64,000 bases of DNA. Origin: Dirofilaria immitis (taxonomy: Eukaryota; Nematoda; Chromadorea; Rhabditida; Onchocercidae). The DNA is taken from NCBI GenBank assembly GCA_024305405.1, contig JAKNDB010000107.1, positions 3,348,001 through 3,412,000 on the forward strand, in the 5' to 3' direction. Both the position numbers and the translations under genes were made by a program. Of the stretch, positions 13,801-25,275 are shown one piece after another (the stretch's first letter is position 1; each line of letters opens with the position of its first letter). The notes beneath the pieces were generated by a model, which made no database searches, was not told the origin of the DNA, and was given only the letters and a program-made list of their open reading frames with translations.

Positions 13801-15792
13801 TTGATATCAGCAATTATCAAGCGTTAATTGGTGATAATTGCTACAAACTTAACGATTGATTCAAAGAGCAATTTAACGATTTCTCGCTAAAATTATGAGA
13901 TTTTCTGGAAAGGTCCAGAAAAAGGAAAAAAATTTTTTCAAAAATGACGTGCTTGTTAATAACTACTGATAAAAAAATTATATTCATGATTAAGATTAAC
14001 AGATAGCAGATCAAAATGTGATTACATCTTATCTGTTGTTTTATAATTTTTTTAGACATTATAATACTAATTATTTGTAGCTTCAAGTTTCCTTTTTCTC
14101 AAATTGTTTAATATTTTTAATAGCATTAAAGTAAAATATAAGCAAAAAGAATTTTCCATAATTCTTCTCGAAATTTTGATCTAAATTTTATCAATCTTTG
14201 TTATCTTTTCAGTGATAATATTTCATTCTTTCATTGCAAATTTTAAAAATCATTTCATATTTATTCATTTTTTCTCGTTTGCTAAAACCTATTCTATTCC
14301 CAAAAATGTAAACTTTAGCAGCTTATCTATCAATCATCTCTTATTACAATTGAATTATTGTACGGTATTGTATTCGAAGCAATTGGACCTCTAAAGTTTA
14401 GGAAAGAGTGTATAACTAAAAGCTTAAGTTGATTGAAATGATGCAATCAAAGTATCCTTAACAATGAAACTATGACAGATGTTTTTATTTATCATACATT
14501 TATATCAGCTGTCATTCAACAGGTGATCATATCGGCATTTAGATAAATATTAAAATGTATGTAGAAGTATCTACGAAAATTAGTTTTAAGAACAAATTAA
14601 GGTAAGATTTTTAGAAACCAAATTGAAAAAAACAAACAAACAAATAAACGAAAAATTGAAACAATTTTTGATATAAATTTGATGGAAATTTTAGATGCAT
14701 TTTAGAAATTAATAAAAATACTTAAATTGATATTTGTGAATGCAAATAATATTTTGTAAATTAAAAGGTTTAAATTGCTATTCCAATTTTTATTGTTTAT
14801 TTCTTTTCCATCAAAAACAAAACTTTTAAGCCTTAAGCGCAGATAATAAAATTTTGCTTAATTTTCTTCTAATGGAAAAAACTATAAAAATTCTGAGAAT
14901 AAAAGTTTTAAAGGACAGTTAAAAAATTTTGATATTGCAATCAAATGAATGACTTTTGTTGATTTTCCTGATAAGAAAAAAAATAAGTAAATAAATAATT
15001 GATATGTGATTACAATAATTTGAATGATTTTTGTTTGCGAAATAAAAATAAACACAATATTGAAAAATTGCATTTTATTAATCATAAGTTTACTAGTTTT
15101 ACACTTACTCCAATATACTAAGTTTAAGTTTATAAGCCAATCATTCAGAATTCTCAAAATATCGTTATATACTACTAATAGAATTTGCGAAATATTTTCC
15201 CGTTGAAATGAATAGCGATAAATAAGCGATTTATAGCGACTGATATAATTATATACAATTATTGATACAATATAAAATCGAGAATGATAAAAGTCTGAAT
15301 GATCGATTAAAAATTGCATTTTTACATATCATTTTCATCACCAATGATATCGTTTTATTGATTTATTTTGTTCAAATTATCCTTTTACAACAGGTATGCA
15401 TTGCATTCATTAACTGCACTTTCTTATGTCAATATTTATAATAACATATTCACTCACAGGTATTCAGGTTTCTAATAATCTATTTTCTCAGTATTATATG
15501 AAGTAATTGGAAAGGCAACAGTACATCTTAGTTACATATTTCAAAATAATTAAAAGATTGAGAAAAGATATCGGCTTTTAATAATATTCGCTATGATTCT
15601 TTAACTTTGATACTTCGAAAAAAATGTAGAATTTAAGAGAGCTTAATATAAATGAAATAAATTTTGAATTAAATAATTTTAATTCAAATTAGCCTAATTC
15701 TTATTTATTTTATTTCACTCTCTAAATTTCAATAATCTATGAATTATTATTTATTCGATTATATTATTAATATAGTTTAAAATTAGCACGAA

Positions 15793-15895
15793 ATCAGTAT
15801 GAATCAATAAATATAAGTAAATTTAAATGTAAGTTAATTATCAATTTGAATCAATAAATATAAGTTAAATTTAAATGTAAGTTAATTATCTTATC
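15793..15895. repeat. Tandem duplication of about 50 bp
   Basis: Two copies of an AT-rich unit beginning GAATCAATAAATATAAGT lie side by side with one small indel. There is no coding signal. Confidence 0.75.
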
Positions 15896-17034
15896 AGTTC
15901 ATTACATTGAAATATTTTATTGCCTTATCAGTTCGCTCATTTATGTTGTTTTTTTTTTCATTCTTTTGCAACTAATCAAGAAATAGCAAAATCATTGCAA
16001 ATTGAAAATTGAATGATTTTCTTTTCATTAAAAAATTCTGCTTCTCGATCATCATATCAATCAGATCAAGAGGATTGAATTGTTCAAAATTATTTGTTAA
16101 GGGAAGTGTAATATAAACAAGATCTTCAAACATTTACTTTATCAAGATTCATGAAGTGAGAAAAATTTTATCAAATACAGGTATGATTAATATAGAGAAA
16201 AGAGAATGGGAAAATAATTTAAAAAGAAAAATAATAGCATCATGGAAGAGAATTAAAAAAGATAGTACATTAAATAATGACAGGTGGAATTTTATTGAAA
16301 TGTGAAATTTTCTTCAATCTAAAAAGCTAAAAATGTAAATATAAACAAAAATGTTTATTTGATAGAAGCAAAGTTTTAATAAGACTGATAAAAGAAATAA
16401 ATGTCAATAAATATTTTAATTATAGATTGCATTATTGAAGATTTATTCAGATATTCAAACTAACGACTATTTACCATTTAAATTTTATAATTCTCAATGA
16501 TTCCTTTCAATTAATAGAATATTAAGCTATTTTTTCCTTTTATCAATAAGCTCTATATTTTAGGATATTAAGATATGATAAACTGATAAGATGTAATATT
16601 TTCAAAATTTTTGATTATAAATTATAATTAATCTAAAAAGAAAGTGCACATTATTGTGAAAAGATGATTAAAACGATCAAATAGTAGTGGAGAATAGATT
16701 TTAAAAGGGATTTAAATGATTCTTTTTCAAATAGCTATTCAAATTTGCTGAGCTAAATTTATTTGATCATTAAAAGGTCATCTCTTTAAACATCACTGTA
16801 CCAAATTTATTTGACCTTTAAATGGTCAGTTTCTTTCTTTTCTTTTTTTTCCTAACACAAATAAGCGAAGATTTAGCTCGCTTGTGTACTGTTTATTCAA
16901 TTCTTGATCATCATTTGGATGAGAAATTAAATGTATCAGAAGAATGAAACACCTGCGTAAATAAACGATAATTGATGAACATTGAATGATGGTTCAGAAG
17001 CGGCAAAGGATAACAATGTAGTAAAGTAATTCCC

Positions 17035-17250
17035 TTGGGGCGCAAACATCAAGTTACATCACCGATACACATCAATCGTCCTGCTACGTTTGTTATTATT
17101 ACTACCGTCGGCTTATCCTTTTTTAATTCATACTTAAAAGACATATACCGCCCGGAACAAAAGCTCGCCTTTTATGGTATTTCAGAAGCTTGTGGGCATA
17201 CTTTTACAAGTGCGCTAAAAAAATTTCCAATCCTGCAGATGACACCTTAG
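17035..17250 (+). other. Orphan open frame with coding-like composition
   Basis: A 71-codon open frame has more even amino-acid use than the AT-rich noise around it and contains the stretch RPEQKLAFYGISEACGHTFT. It opens with TTG rather than ATG, has no convincing upstream exon, and resembles nothing I can name. It may be an exon of an unrecognised gene, a gene fragment, or chance. It is listed because it is the only non-repetitive open frame between 7.4 and 19.8 kb whose composition stands out. Confidence 0.2.
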
Positions 17251-19139
17251 TTTTTTATTTTTGTCTTATCACAGTAGTAGTGATAAGCTAAACATTTGTG
17301 ATCTGTTAAATTAAGAAAATAGGTTAAGCTATAAATATTTCCTGATTGAAATTTATATTTCTCACTATCTCTTCTGATCACTAAATCAATTAATTGCATC
17401 GATCATAAATTATTCGTTGTTTTTGCTTATTTTGCAATTTTTCACTATTGAAAATTTCTCAGGATAACATTCAGAATTTTGAATACAGAAATTTTCATAT
17501 TTGTTATCACCAGTATCATGATATTATTATCATTACATCATTATCTTTACTTTCTTTAATTTATTATCAAATAGTAAAAATCATTTAATTTAATTATTTA
17601 TATGCTAATTTCAATATGGTTTAAATTTATGCTAAATTGTATGGAATAATGCGCTTTTAACCAATTGTATCATTCATTCTTGCACTTTGCAAACGAAATA
17701 ATGGATTCTGCAATATACAGCCAAAAAGCATACCAAAATGCATGCCAAAATGCATGCTGTACTGCGTTCCAGCTACAACATGCAATAAATAATTTAGTAA
17801 AGCTTAAAATATAATTGAAAATTTTCAAATATTACATGAAAGCAACAGCAATTTATGCACTATTCAATATTTTTCATCACTTCATGCATGTCTCGAATTT
17901 TTACGCAATCGTTTGGAAACATAACATGTAGGAAACGCTTTGTACACGTTTTCATACTTGGAATACGTGAACAAATAATCTCTACGTATAAGGAAAAGGA
18001 AGATGAAGTACTCTTTCTCTACTCATCAAATACAATACTATTAAATATAGGAGTGATTTTGGTGAACCGCAGGGGTTCTCGACTATCTCAATTTTACTCA
18101 ATGAAATACAATCAGTAAAGTAAATAGATCTCGAAGTAGTCTCACCTACAACAACAGGTGCTAAAGAGAGAAACTTCTCAAGTGACATTTGAATAAGTAT
18201 GAATCTGAACCTCTTTCATTCCATACAATATCTTAATATTACTGTTACTTCAATATAACCATCTGGACATATTTTCTTACAACTTAATAAATTTTAAAAA
18301 TAATAATATTAGAATTTTTTAGATATAATTTTTTTTCTTTCTTTCTCAATAACAATATCAACAGGATGAAGAAAGAGCCATATGTATATTATATAATAAT
18401 CAGTGAGGGCATATGTCAATCCAAAGGATTTACCTTTTATTTCTTTATATCAGGTAATGAAACAAATATACTTCATATATATATATATATATATACATAC
18501 ATCATGATCATCAATCATAAGCAAGAAATAGACTTCATGTATTATTCTCTCTTCTATCCATATGTTTCATATACTATTATACTGATAATATAAGTGTTCC
18601 ATCCAGATGTTCCGGGAAAAAAAATAATTTAGGATTTTTAAGATTGCAATAACCTTCAGGATTTAAACAATATAAAAGGATACGGTACAAATTGTTGCTT
18701 AATTTTTACTATCATCATATTTATCTGAAGAAACTACTTTTGTTTAAATTTTACGATTATCATATCTGAAGAAAGAACTTTAGAAGGATAAGTTAGATAG
18801 TAAGTATCTCTCTAATTATTTCATTTAGTAATAGATCCGGAAGAAAACAGATGGAATTTCGACAATTGGCTATACCCATTTGCGAAGTATATCATTGTAA
18901 CAGCTGTGTTGTTTCTGCACAGTTATGCGATAATGTCGCATGGGAGGCCAGAAGAATGAAAATGGAATACAATAACATCTGTCCAAGTCAAAAAATCTTT
19001 CACTACCCATTTAATCCTAACATACCGACAAAAAAAAAAAAATATTCCCTTCAACATCCTTGTCCTCTCTTCGAATTGCTATATAGCAGCTGCTAAGCGT
19101 GCTAATCCGGAATAAACTGTATCTTAGTATTTATTTATC

Positions 19140-19210
19140 ACAGCGATAAAAATGATACCTTCGATGGATGGTTGGAATGGATGGATGGATTGGATAGATG
19201 GATAGATGGA
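19140..19210. repeat. GGAT/GATA microsatellite
   Basis: Imperfect GGAT then GATA tetranucleotides within about 19168-19212. Confidence 0.8.
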
Positions 19211-19675
19211 TAGTATTTTCAACGATAAAATATACTTTGAAAGAAGTTCAAAAACCGGAACATAAAAAATAGGTCGATATTGTTTTTTAAATATCGAAAA
19301 TATAAAAATAAAATGAATTTTCTCAAATTATATATTTTCAAAGACATTTAAAATCTCAAATTTCATATCCAAAAATTTGACAATAAAATTGTGAAACTAA
19401 AAAAAAAGAAAAAAAAAGTGATACAGTAAGAAAATTTCTTATTTTGCTCATCTTTTATGGATGAAATTAAAAATGATACAGTAAGAAAACTTTTTATTTT
19501 GCTCATCAGTTATGGTTAATCGGTTATGGTTAATAGTCTTTCGATTAGAAAATCCTTTCAGATCGCAAAGTATATGAACGATCTCTTTAAGAAAAAAAAT
19601 CAGAAATTTTTTAAGAAACCAATAGAAAATGAAACATCATATTATCATTAGTTGAAATTGAATGACGACCATTCT

Positions 19676-19745
19676 TATCGGTCGGTCGGTCGGTCGGCCG
19701 ATCTGTCGATTGGGTTGATCGGTTGAACGGTTGATGGGTCGATCA
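19676..19745. repeat. GGTC-type imperfect repeat
   Basis: Several GGTC units (TCGGTCGGTCGGTCGG) are followed by diverged copies ending near GGTCGATCAC. It lies about 0.5 kb upstream of HLH copy 2. Confidence 0.8.
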
Positions 19746-19959
19746 CTTGTCCTTGTACATTTTCCCAATATTATTGACATATCATTTCACAGCGATATTT
19801 CTCACGTCCTATTTTATTTATTTTTCTTAAGGATAAACATGCATGCATGAAAGAGAACCAGTTCCGTTGTTTAATGATACTTTGTTTGAATGGATAGGTG
19901 TTGTCACACAATTGTCTCTGAGAGATATGAGCACATTTGCATACCTAATTTGAGCCTGG

Positions 19960-20210
19960 GAAAAGTTCGTTATCCATGTGTTGAGCAACCATTTTCCCAG
20001 AGTGATGATGATCGAGATGGAGCAGGTGTTGCGGCGCAATGCCAGCTGTTCGTAAGGTGGAGCTATCTGGTATCGGGGAGGAGTTATAAGCTCGAGGGTG
20101 GGTGTGTCAATTTTTGGCCAACTTCTCTAGAAAGGGCACACCTAATCGAGATATTCTCAGAGTCCTGCAGACGCCAACTTCCATCTCAAGTTTTGTTTGA
20201 TTGAGGCGCA
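19960..20210 (+). promoter_or_regulatory. Probable promoter-proximal region of HLH copy 2
   Basis: This block is clearly more GC-rich than its surroundings and ends just before the HLH start codon at 20242. It contains a CAGGTG E-box (20023-20028), a CAGCTG E-box (20043-20048), a GGCGC core between them, a GGGTGGGTGTG CACCC-type box near 20096-20106, and a TATAAG near 20085. These motifs are typical of regulated animal promoters; the assignment rests on position and composition. An open frame that crosses it (19890-20204) is not supported as a gene. Confidence 0.4.
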
Positions 20211-20241
20211 ATTTTAATCTTCGATTATTACTGACAAAAAA

Positions 20242-21036
20242 ATGCGATTGCTAATATCGCCATCGTCATCAAGTGCTTCATCCGGTTCTGAATCCGATAC
20301 CTCTCCACAAATTCGCATTGGCCGAATCAAGAAGGCATCATATGAACAACGTCAACGATATCAGCTTATGAATAGACTACGAACAATGGTGCCTAATGCT
20401 CGAAGTGCTACGACACAGCTTGAACTGTTGCAATATATCATCGATTATATCTCTGATTTACAAGTTAGTAATTTCACTTATCTATTTTAATCGAAGATTC
20501 AACGAAATTAATTCTCTAAAAATTCCTATTTTCTGTTGATCATTAAATGAGATATATGATAGGTCAGAAAAAGAGGAATTAATCTGAAATTTGTTTGAAT
20601 TCCGATACTTTGGAAATGAAATATTTTTCAAAACTTTATGATTAAATTGTTGATAATGAAAGAGAGTATTTCGCAACTTATTACGGAAACAATAAATATG
20701 TAAAATGCTGTGAAGATATTTTGTTTTATAATAATAAGATTATACGGCAAGTATCCGACGTATTACTTTATTGGAGAATACGTGTCTGATATCTGTATCG
20801 ATTTCAATACAATTATCGGAACAATTTTATCGACCTTTCATTTTCAAAAATTTTTCACAAACATTTATTTGCAGCAAATTGTGGATGATGATGGTGAGGA
20901 TGATAACGATATCGATGACAGAAGGATATCAACAGTTACACCACTCAAGCAAAATTCAACGATTACTGATTTATCGCTTTTGTTCTCCAAGATCAACACC
21001 ACAACCAATACCAAATCTCTTACCACTATGAAATAA
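20242..21036 (+). CDS. Id/Emc-like helix-loop-helix protein, copy 2
   Basis: Two exons, 20242-20463 and 20875-21036, joined in phase 0, give about 127 residues. A serine-rich N-terminus (residues 5-22) precedes a weakly basic stretch (RIGRIKKAS), helix 1 (about YQLMNRLRTMVP), a short loop and helix 2 (LELLQYIIDYISDLQ), the best Id-like match in the window. The intron falls right after LQ, exactly as in copies 1 and 3. Exon 2 encodes an acidic run (DDDGEDDNDIDD) and a polar tail with no known domain. The basic region lacks the arrangement needed for E-box binding, so a role as a dimerisation inhibitor of bHLH factors is inferred. Upstream sequence looks like a regulated promoter, and a paired E-box module lies about 0.9 kb downstream. 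Confidence 0.8.
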
Positions 21037-24000
21037 ATATTCCACCAGATATGAATTCCATCAACAGCAAAAACAATCCACACATTCCGACCGATCCCGA
21101 AGTGTAATTCTGAATCTTAATGAAAATAATGAAAAAAATTTGGCATTGCTTCAGTTTCTTCTCTAATCTATGTCAATCATATTATCATCGATTGATTGCA
21201 ATAAATTGATGAAAAAATGTTCAGATTTCACTTTCTCTTCATATGGCAAGAAGAGGAAGATGAATGCAAGGAGAATTCTATGATGAATGTAAGGAAAATC
21301 TATCATTCGATGTAAATTAATTATCAAAACGAATTTCTTTCGAAACTTATTTCTTATAGTACACGTACGTGAAACACGTAAAATGTTGATAATGATTTGC
21401 ATGTGTATCTTGCAAGAATGCATGCTTTTAATCCCTCTTCTTTATTTTTTTTATAAAATTTATTCTATTTGTTAAAATTTTGTCGAAGGAAAAAGAAACG
21501 ATAAGGCAGTTTTTTTTCTTATTATATTTATCCATTTTTAGTATTCCTTTCATTATATTTCTGTTTTATTTTTTTAACTAAAAACTTTCTAAAAGTTTCT
21601 AATTTAGTTATTTTTTGAATTATTAAAATTAATCCAACTTTCTAATATTTTATAATTGTATACATCTTTTGTTTAATATTTCTTCGAGAGAAGCTTGTAA
21701 ATCATTTTATTCTCAAAATATGATAATATCATATGTGAGTTCTTGAAAACATATTGTTTGCGGGTTTTGTTTATTCATTTGCTAATAAAATTTTTTTGTT
21801 AAATATAATAATACAACTTATCATTATCAATATTTCGCAATATTTAAACTTTTATGTATTATTTCTAAAAGATAGAATGCAATATTTTCAAAGAAATGAA
21901 GCAAAAATAGTGAATTAGCATGATGCTATTGAATTGACACCTGGTGTACACCTGCTGAACATCTGATGCGATCTCTAAGCAATCATGAATTGATATTTTT
22001 AAGTGTCCTTAGTTAATATCTTTAGCTTAATGATTTGCAAGTTAATTACACATAATTTAAATGACCAAAACAAAGTTTTAAGAATTGTAGAAATCAATCC
22101 TAAATGTAATAATAGCAAAAAGATTATGGATGTTAAATTTAAGCAGTTTTTTCAAACAGAGATTCTTCGAGTTATCATCTGCTTTCTGTTTCATTACTGA
22201 TAAAGCTCATCAAATAGTCAGATTTTTGTTGATCATATTTAAGGTAGTAAAAAAAACAGTAACTATTTATCTGATAATATGCTCAATGATTTCATTTTCA
22301 TCATTTTAATTATAAATGTATTATTGTGATTGAAATATGGAAGTGATAGGAGCGATCATCATTATCAGTTAAAGAAGTTGCTGCATAGCAGTGATTAGAA
22401 TGATAATCTATCATCTGTCTATTGCACAAATTAATGCATTGCAGATAATTTTTATGTAAATGTTATACTTCGTCCAATCTTTTAGCGCATTTTATTTCTT
22501 TATTGAAAAATAAATTAAATTTAAATTTTATGCATCAAAAACTAATAATATTATATCTTATCTATTGTTTGATTTGATTAAAAATGTCATTTGCATTAGT
22601 CTTAAATGGTATATATAGTACGGATTAGATTGAAACTCTGCGATAATTATTCTTCTTTGACATAATTTAACCCTGAAATAATCAGTCATTGAATTTGTGG
22701 CCTCTGAAAACTAGGCTCAAACTGGTGCTTATATATATATATATATATATGTATCCAAGAGTCAATTCGTTAGCTATATGATGAAGCAAAAAGGAAGAGC
22801 AGCTGTCGTAGGCTTTATACACTTTCATATGGCCATTGATTTTGCAGCAAAACCAGATGTCCTCTTGCATACATCTGACACCAGATTCGTGGAGCCTCCT
22901 GTTATTGCTGATGGTGTATCTGGAAAAGCCAAGTACCGACGACCAGACTCATTCCAGAATGAAAGCTCTAAAACAGAGCCAAGCAGCTATGAACTAATTA
23001 TTTAGTGACAATTTATAGGAATATTTAGAAAGCGTTCGTCTTAGAAAATATGTATTCAAGATTCATTCAAAATGGGATTTGCAACGATGTGAGCTGAGTT
23101 CAGATTCTAATTTAAATGTTCAAATATGAATTCAAATTCAATTTTGACGTTTAGCTTTTAGAGTAAATTTAATTGCAAATTCATATATCAACGAGAAAGA
23201 TTCTAGCAATTTGAAATAGCTTATTTATAATGAATTTTTTGAGTACAATAAATTGTATAAATTAATTAATTCGAGAAATGTAATGACAATAAAGTTGATG
23301 AAATAATGAAAAGTTTGCTGGTTCAATCATTTATAATTATTTCAATCTTTATAATGAAAATATTTGCAAAAATATAAAAAAGGAGATGTCATTATGGCTT
23401 ATAGAATAATATTCGAGATGAAGGAGAACTGGATAGAAGTGATAAAGAAAATGTTTGCTTGAGATAACGGATCAGTAAACTATAGTGACTCAGGACAATT
23501 ATGAAAGGCATCGGGATTTACAAAGAGAACGGAGCAAAGTTATTGGCATTTAAGATAACAGAAATTAAAGGCGGAAAATGGTTTTGCGAAAGATGAAATA
23601 AAAGTGCGGCTCATCCTGATAAAAGATTGTTACTTGTGCAATTCTGATTTGCATGTGAGAATAAATGAGCCATAAAAAAATCTGTGATTCTTTTATAGCC
23701 ATACCAATTATATAATTTCTAATATTATGACTAAATTTTAGGATAATTCTAGGTTGTATTGCTTGATTATAAATTTCTCGGATAAATGAAGCATCAGAAG
23801 ATTGCCTATAAATATGCACTAATAATTTATTTCAGCTTAAAAAGTTTGATTTTAGTAAAAAAAAAAAAGAAATTGAGATAAGACGAACCAATAAATATAC
23901 ATATATGTCGAGATTGAATTTGTCTAGAATTTGAAGTTTAAATTCTAAAATATCATTAATGCAAATTTGAATGAAATATATAATATATTGAATGCAACAT

Positions 24001-24951
24001 TTCCTTTATATGTACAGAAGGATTTCTTTGATAATTGACCTTTGATAGGTACATTTTTAGAAGTGCAAATGTGACCTAAAATTCTTCGTCAATTGATCAC
24101 TTTTTGCATATTTTTCTCGAATAAATGAAATCAGTTGGATAAAAGAAAAGAGTACTTTTGATAGGAAACGCTCTTTGTGCGGTAAAGTAAAGAGGACTTA
24201 AGCTATTCGAGACCGCTGCCACATCTGTTATATATATATTTTTTTGGGCCATGTGTTTCTTTTATTCGGCATAATAATTATTATCATGATCATTTATATG
24301 ACAGCAATCATCATCTTCATTATCATTATTATTATTATTGTTATTATTATTACTACAGTTGCTTTGCAAATAACCCTTATTCTGCAATATATGGCCAAAA
24401 GTTTTTAGAAGTCCAGAAAACTAATTGTAGGAAATCAGTTGTAATAACTTTGATGACATCTATGTAATCTTATCAGTCAACTATTCTGATCTCATCTTAG
24501 TCATTTGTCATTGCATCAGCGACGAGGCTATTGAATCTTCGAATATTTTTCATAAACGAAAATTAGTAATTCATAAATGTGATCGATGAGAGCGAAAAAT
24601 GAATGAAAAAGCTTTCCCGCGATGTTAAGGCTTATATTAAAGAACTTTCTGGCAGTTTATAAGCAATCTGTGCTACAATTCTGTAGAACAATTGTATAAA
24701 AGTGAAGATATAATATATGAATAAATCATTTGAAAGCTTTTTTTTTCTTTTTCTCGACGAGAAGAGCAAAAAATTTGCATAAGAAAATAATGGAAAGTTC
24801 AAGGTGAAGATGAATAGTGTGATGTGATCTTCCAATATAATTTATTATAGTTATTGATGACCTTGTCAAGTTGATTCCTATCTCTTGAAAAGGCTTATCA
24901 ATAATCAAAGTTTTAAATCTCTTCAGTTAAGAAATACTGGATCTCCGTCGT
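21037..24951. other. Gene-free spacer
   Basis: No supported gene. It holds the E-box module at 21938-21965, a (TA)n run at about 22729-22750 and short poly-A/T tracts. An open frame at 22778-23005 has somewhat coding-like composition, but no splice context or family resemblance was found. Confidence 0.6.
21938..21965. promoter_or_regulatory. Paired E-box module downstream of HLH copy 2
   Basis: Two CACCTG E-boxes at 21938-21943 and 21949-21954 form CACCTGGTGTACACCTG, and a CATCTG follows at 21960-21965. Almost the same arrangement occurs downstream of HLH copy 3. E-boxes bind bHLH dimers, the natural targets of Id-type proteins, so a feedback enhancer is a reasonable inference. Confidence 0.4.
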
Positions 24952-25024
24952 GGTCTTGTGGTGTAGTGGCTATCACGTCTGCTTCACACGCAGAAGGACG
25001 CCGGTTCGAACCCGGCCGAGACCT
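24952..25024 (+). tRNA. tRNA-Val (anticodon CAC)
   Basis: The cloverleaf can be drawn fully. Acceptor strands are GGTCTTG and CGAGACC (one G:U pair). The D arm pairs GTG with CAC. The anticodon stem pairs TCTGC with GCAGA around the loop TTCACAC, with anticodon CAC at 24985-24987, which reads GTG codons. The T arm is GCCGG / TTCGAAC / CCGGC. The internal box B sequence GGTTCGAAC is intact. A TTTT terminator for Pol III follows near 25032. There is no intron. The base after the acceptor stem is T, whereas valine tRNAs normally have A there, so I cannot exclude a recently decaying copy. Confidence 0.9.
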
Positions 25025-25138
25025 GTGGGACCTTTTCATCATTGTATCACACTTTGGCTCGGACTTTTGGCAATGTATTTCACTGACTTTTATTATACAT
25101 AATCCTACTTGAACCCTTATCTAGATGATAAATACTTT

Positions 25139-25275
25139 TTTTTGGTATAAAATACATTTGAAGTAGAAAGATAAGGTTAATTGCTTTTGGTATAAAATAC
25201 ATTTGAAGTAGAAAGATAAGGTTAATTGCTTTTTGGTATAAAATACATTAAAAGTAGAAAGATAAGGTTAATTGT
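25139..25275. repeat. 45-bp minisatellite, three copies, next to the tRNA
   Basis: Units begin near 25141, 25185 and 25230 with TTTGGTATAAAATACATT. Copies differ at a few bases. There is no coding signal. Confidence 0.85.

Larger units (their letters stand above)
7349..20241. other. Long gene-poor, repeat-bearing spacer between HLH copies 1 and 2
   Basis: About 12.9 kb with no multi-exon gene that I can support. It contains a GGA-rich stretch, poly-A, (TA)n and CA runs, and several minisatellites listed separately. E-boxes cluster at 14476-14524 (CAGATG, CAGCTG, CAGGTG). The words ACAGGTATGCA at 10734 and 15391 and GCATGC-rich blocks at 17735-17760 recur. Single open frames at 12187-12447, 17855-18118 and 18851-19096 have no splice partner, no family resemblance and ordinary AT composition. 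Confidence 0.6.

Noticed and set aside
14882..15319. 145-codon minus-strand frame
   Set aside because: It consists of Ile/Phe/Asn/Lys-rich sequence expected by chance from AT-rich DNA, with no splice or start context.
19890..20204. 104-codon frame ahead of HLH copy 2
   Set aside because: It lies in the GC-rich promoter-like block, has no family resemblance or splice partner, and openness is expected more often in GC-richer sequence.
22778..23005. 75-codon plus-strand frame with fairly balanced composition
   Set aside because: It starts inside AT-rich DNA next to a (TA)n run, lacks splice signals that would extend it, and resembles no family I know. I could not support it as a gene.
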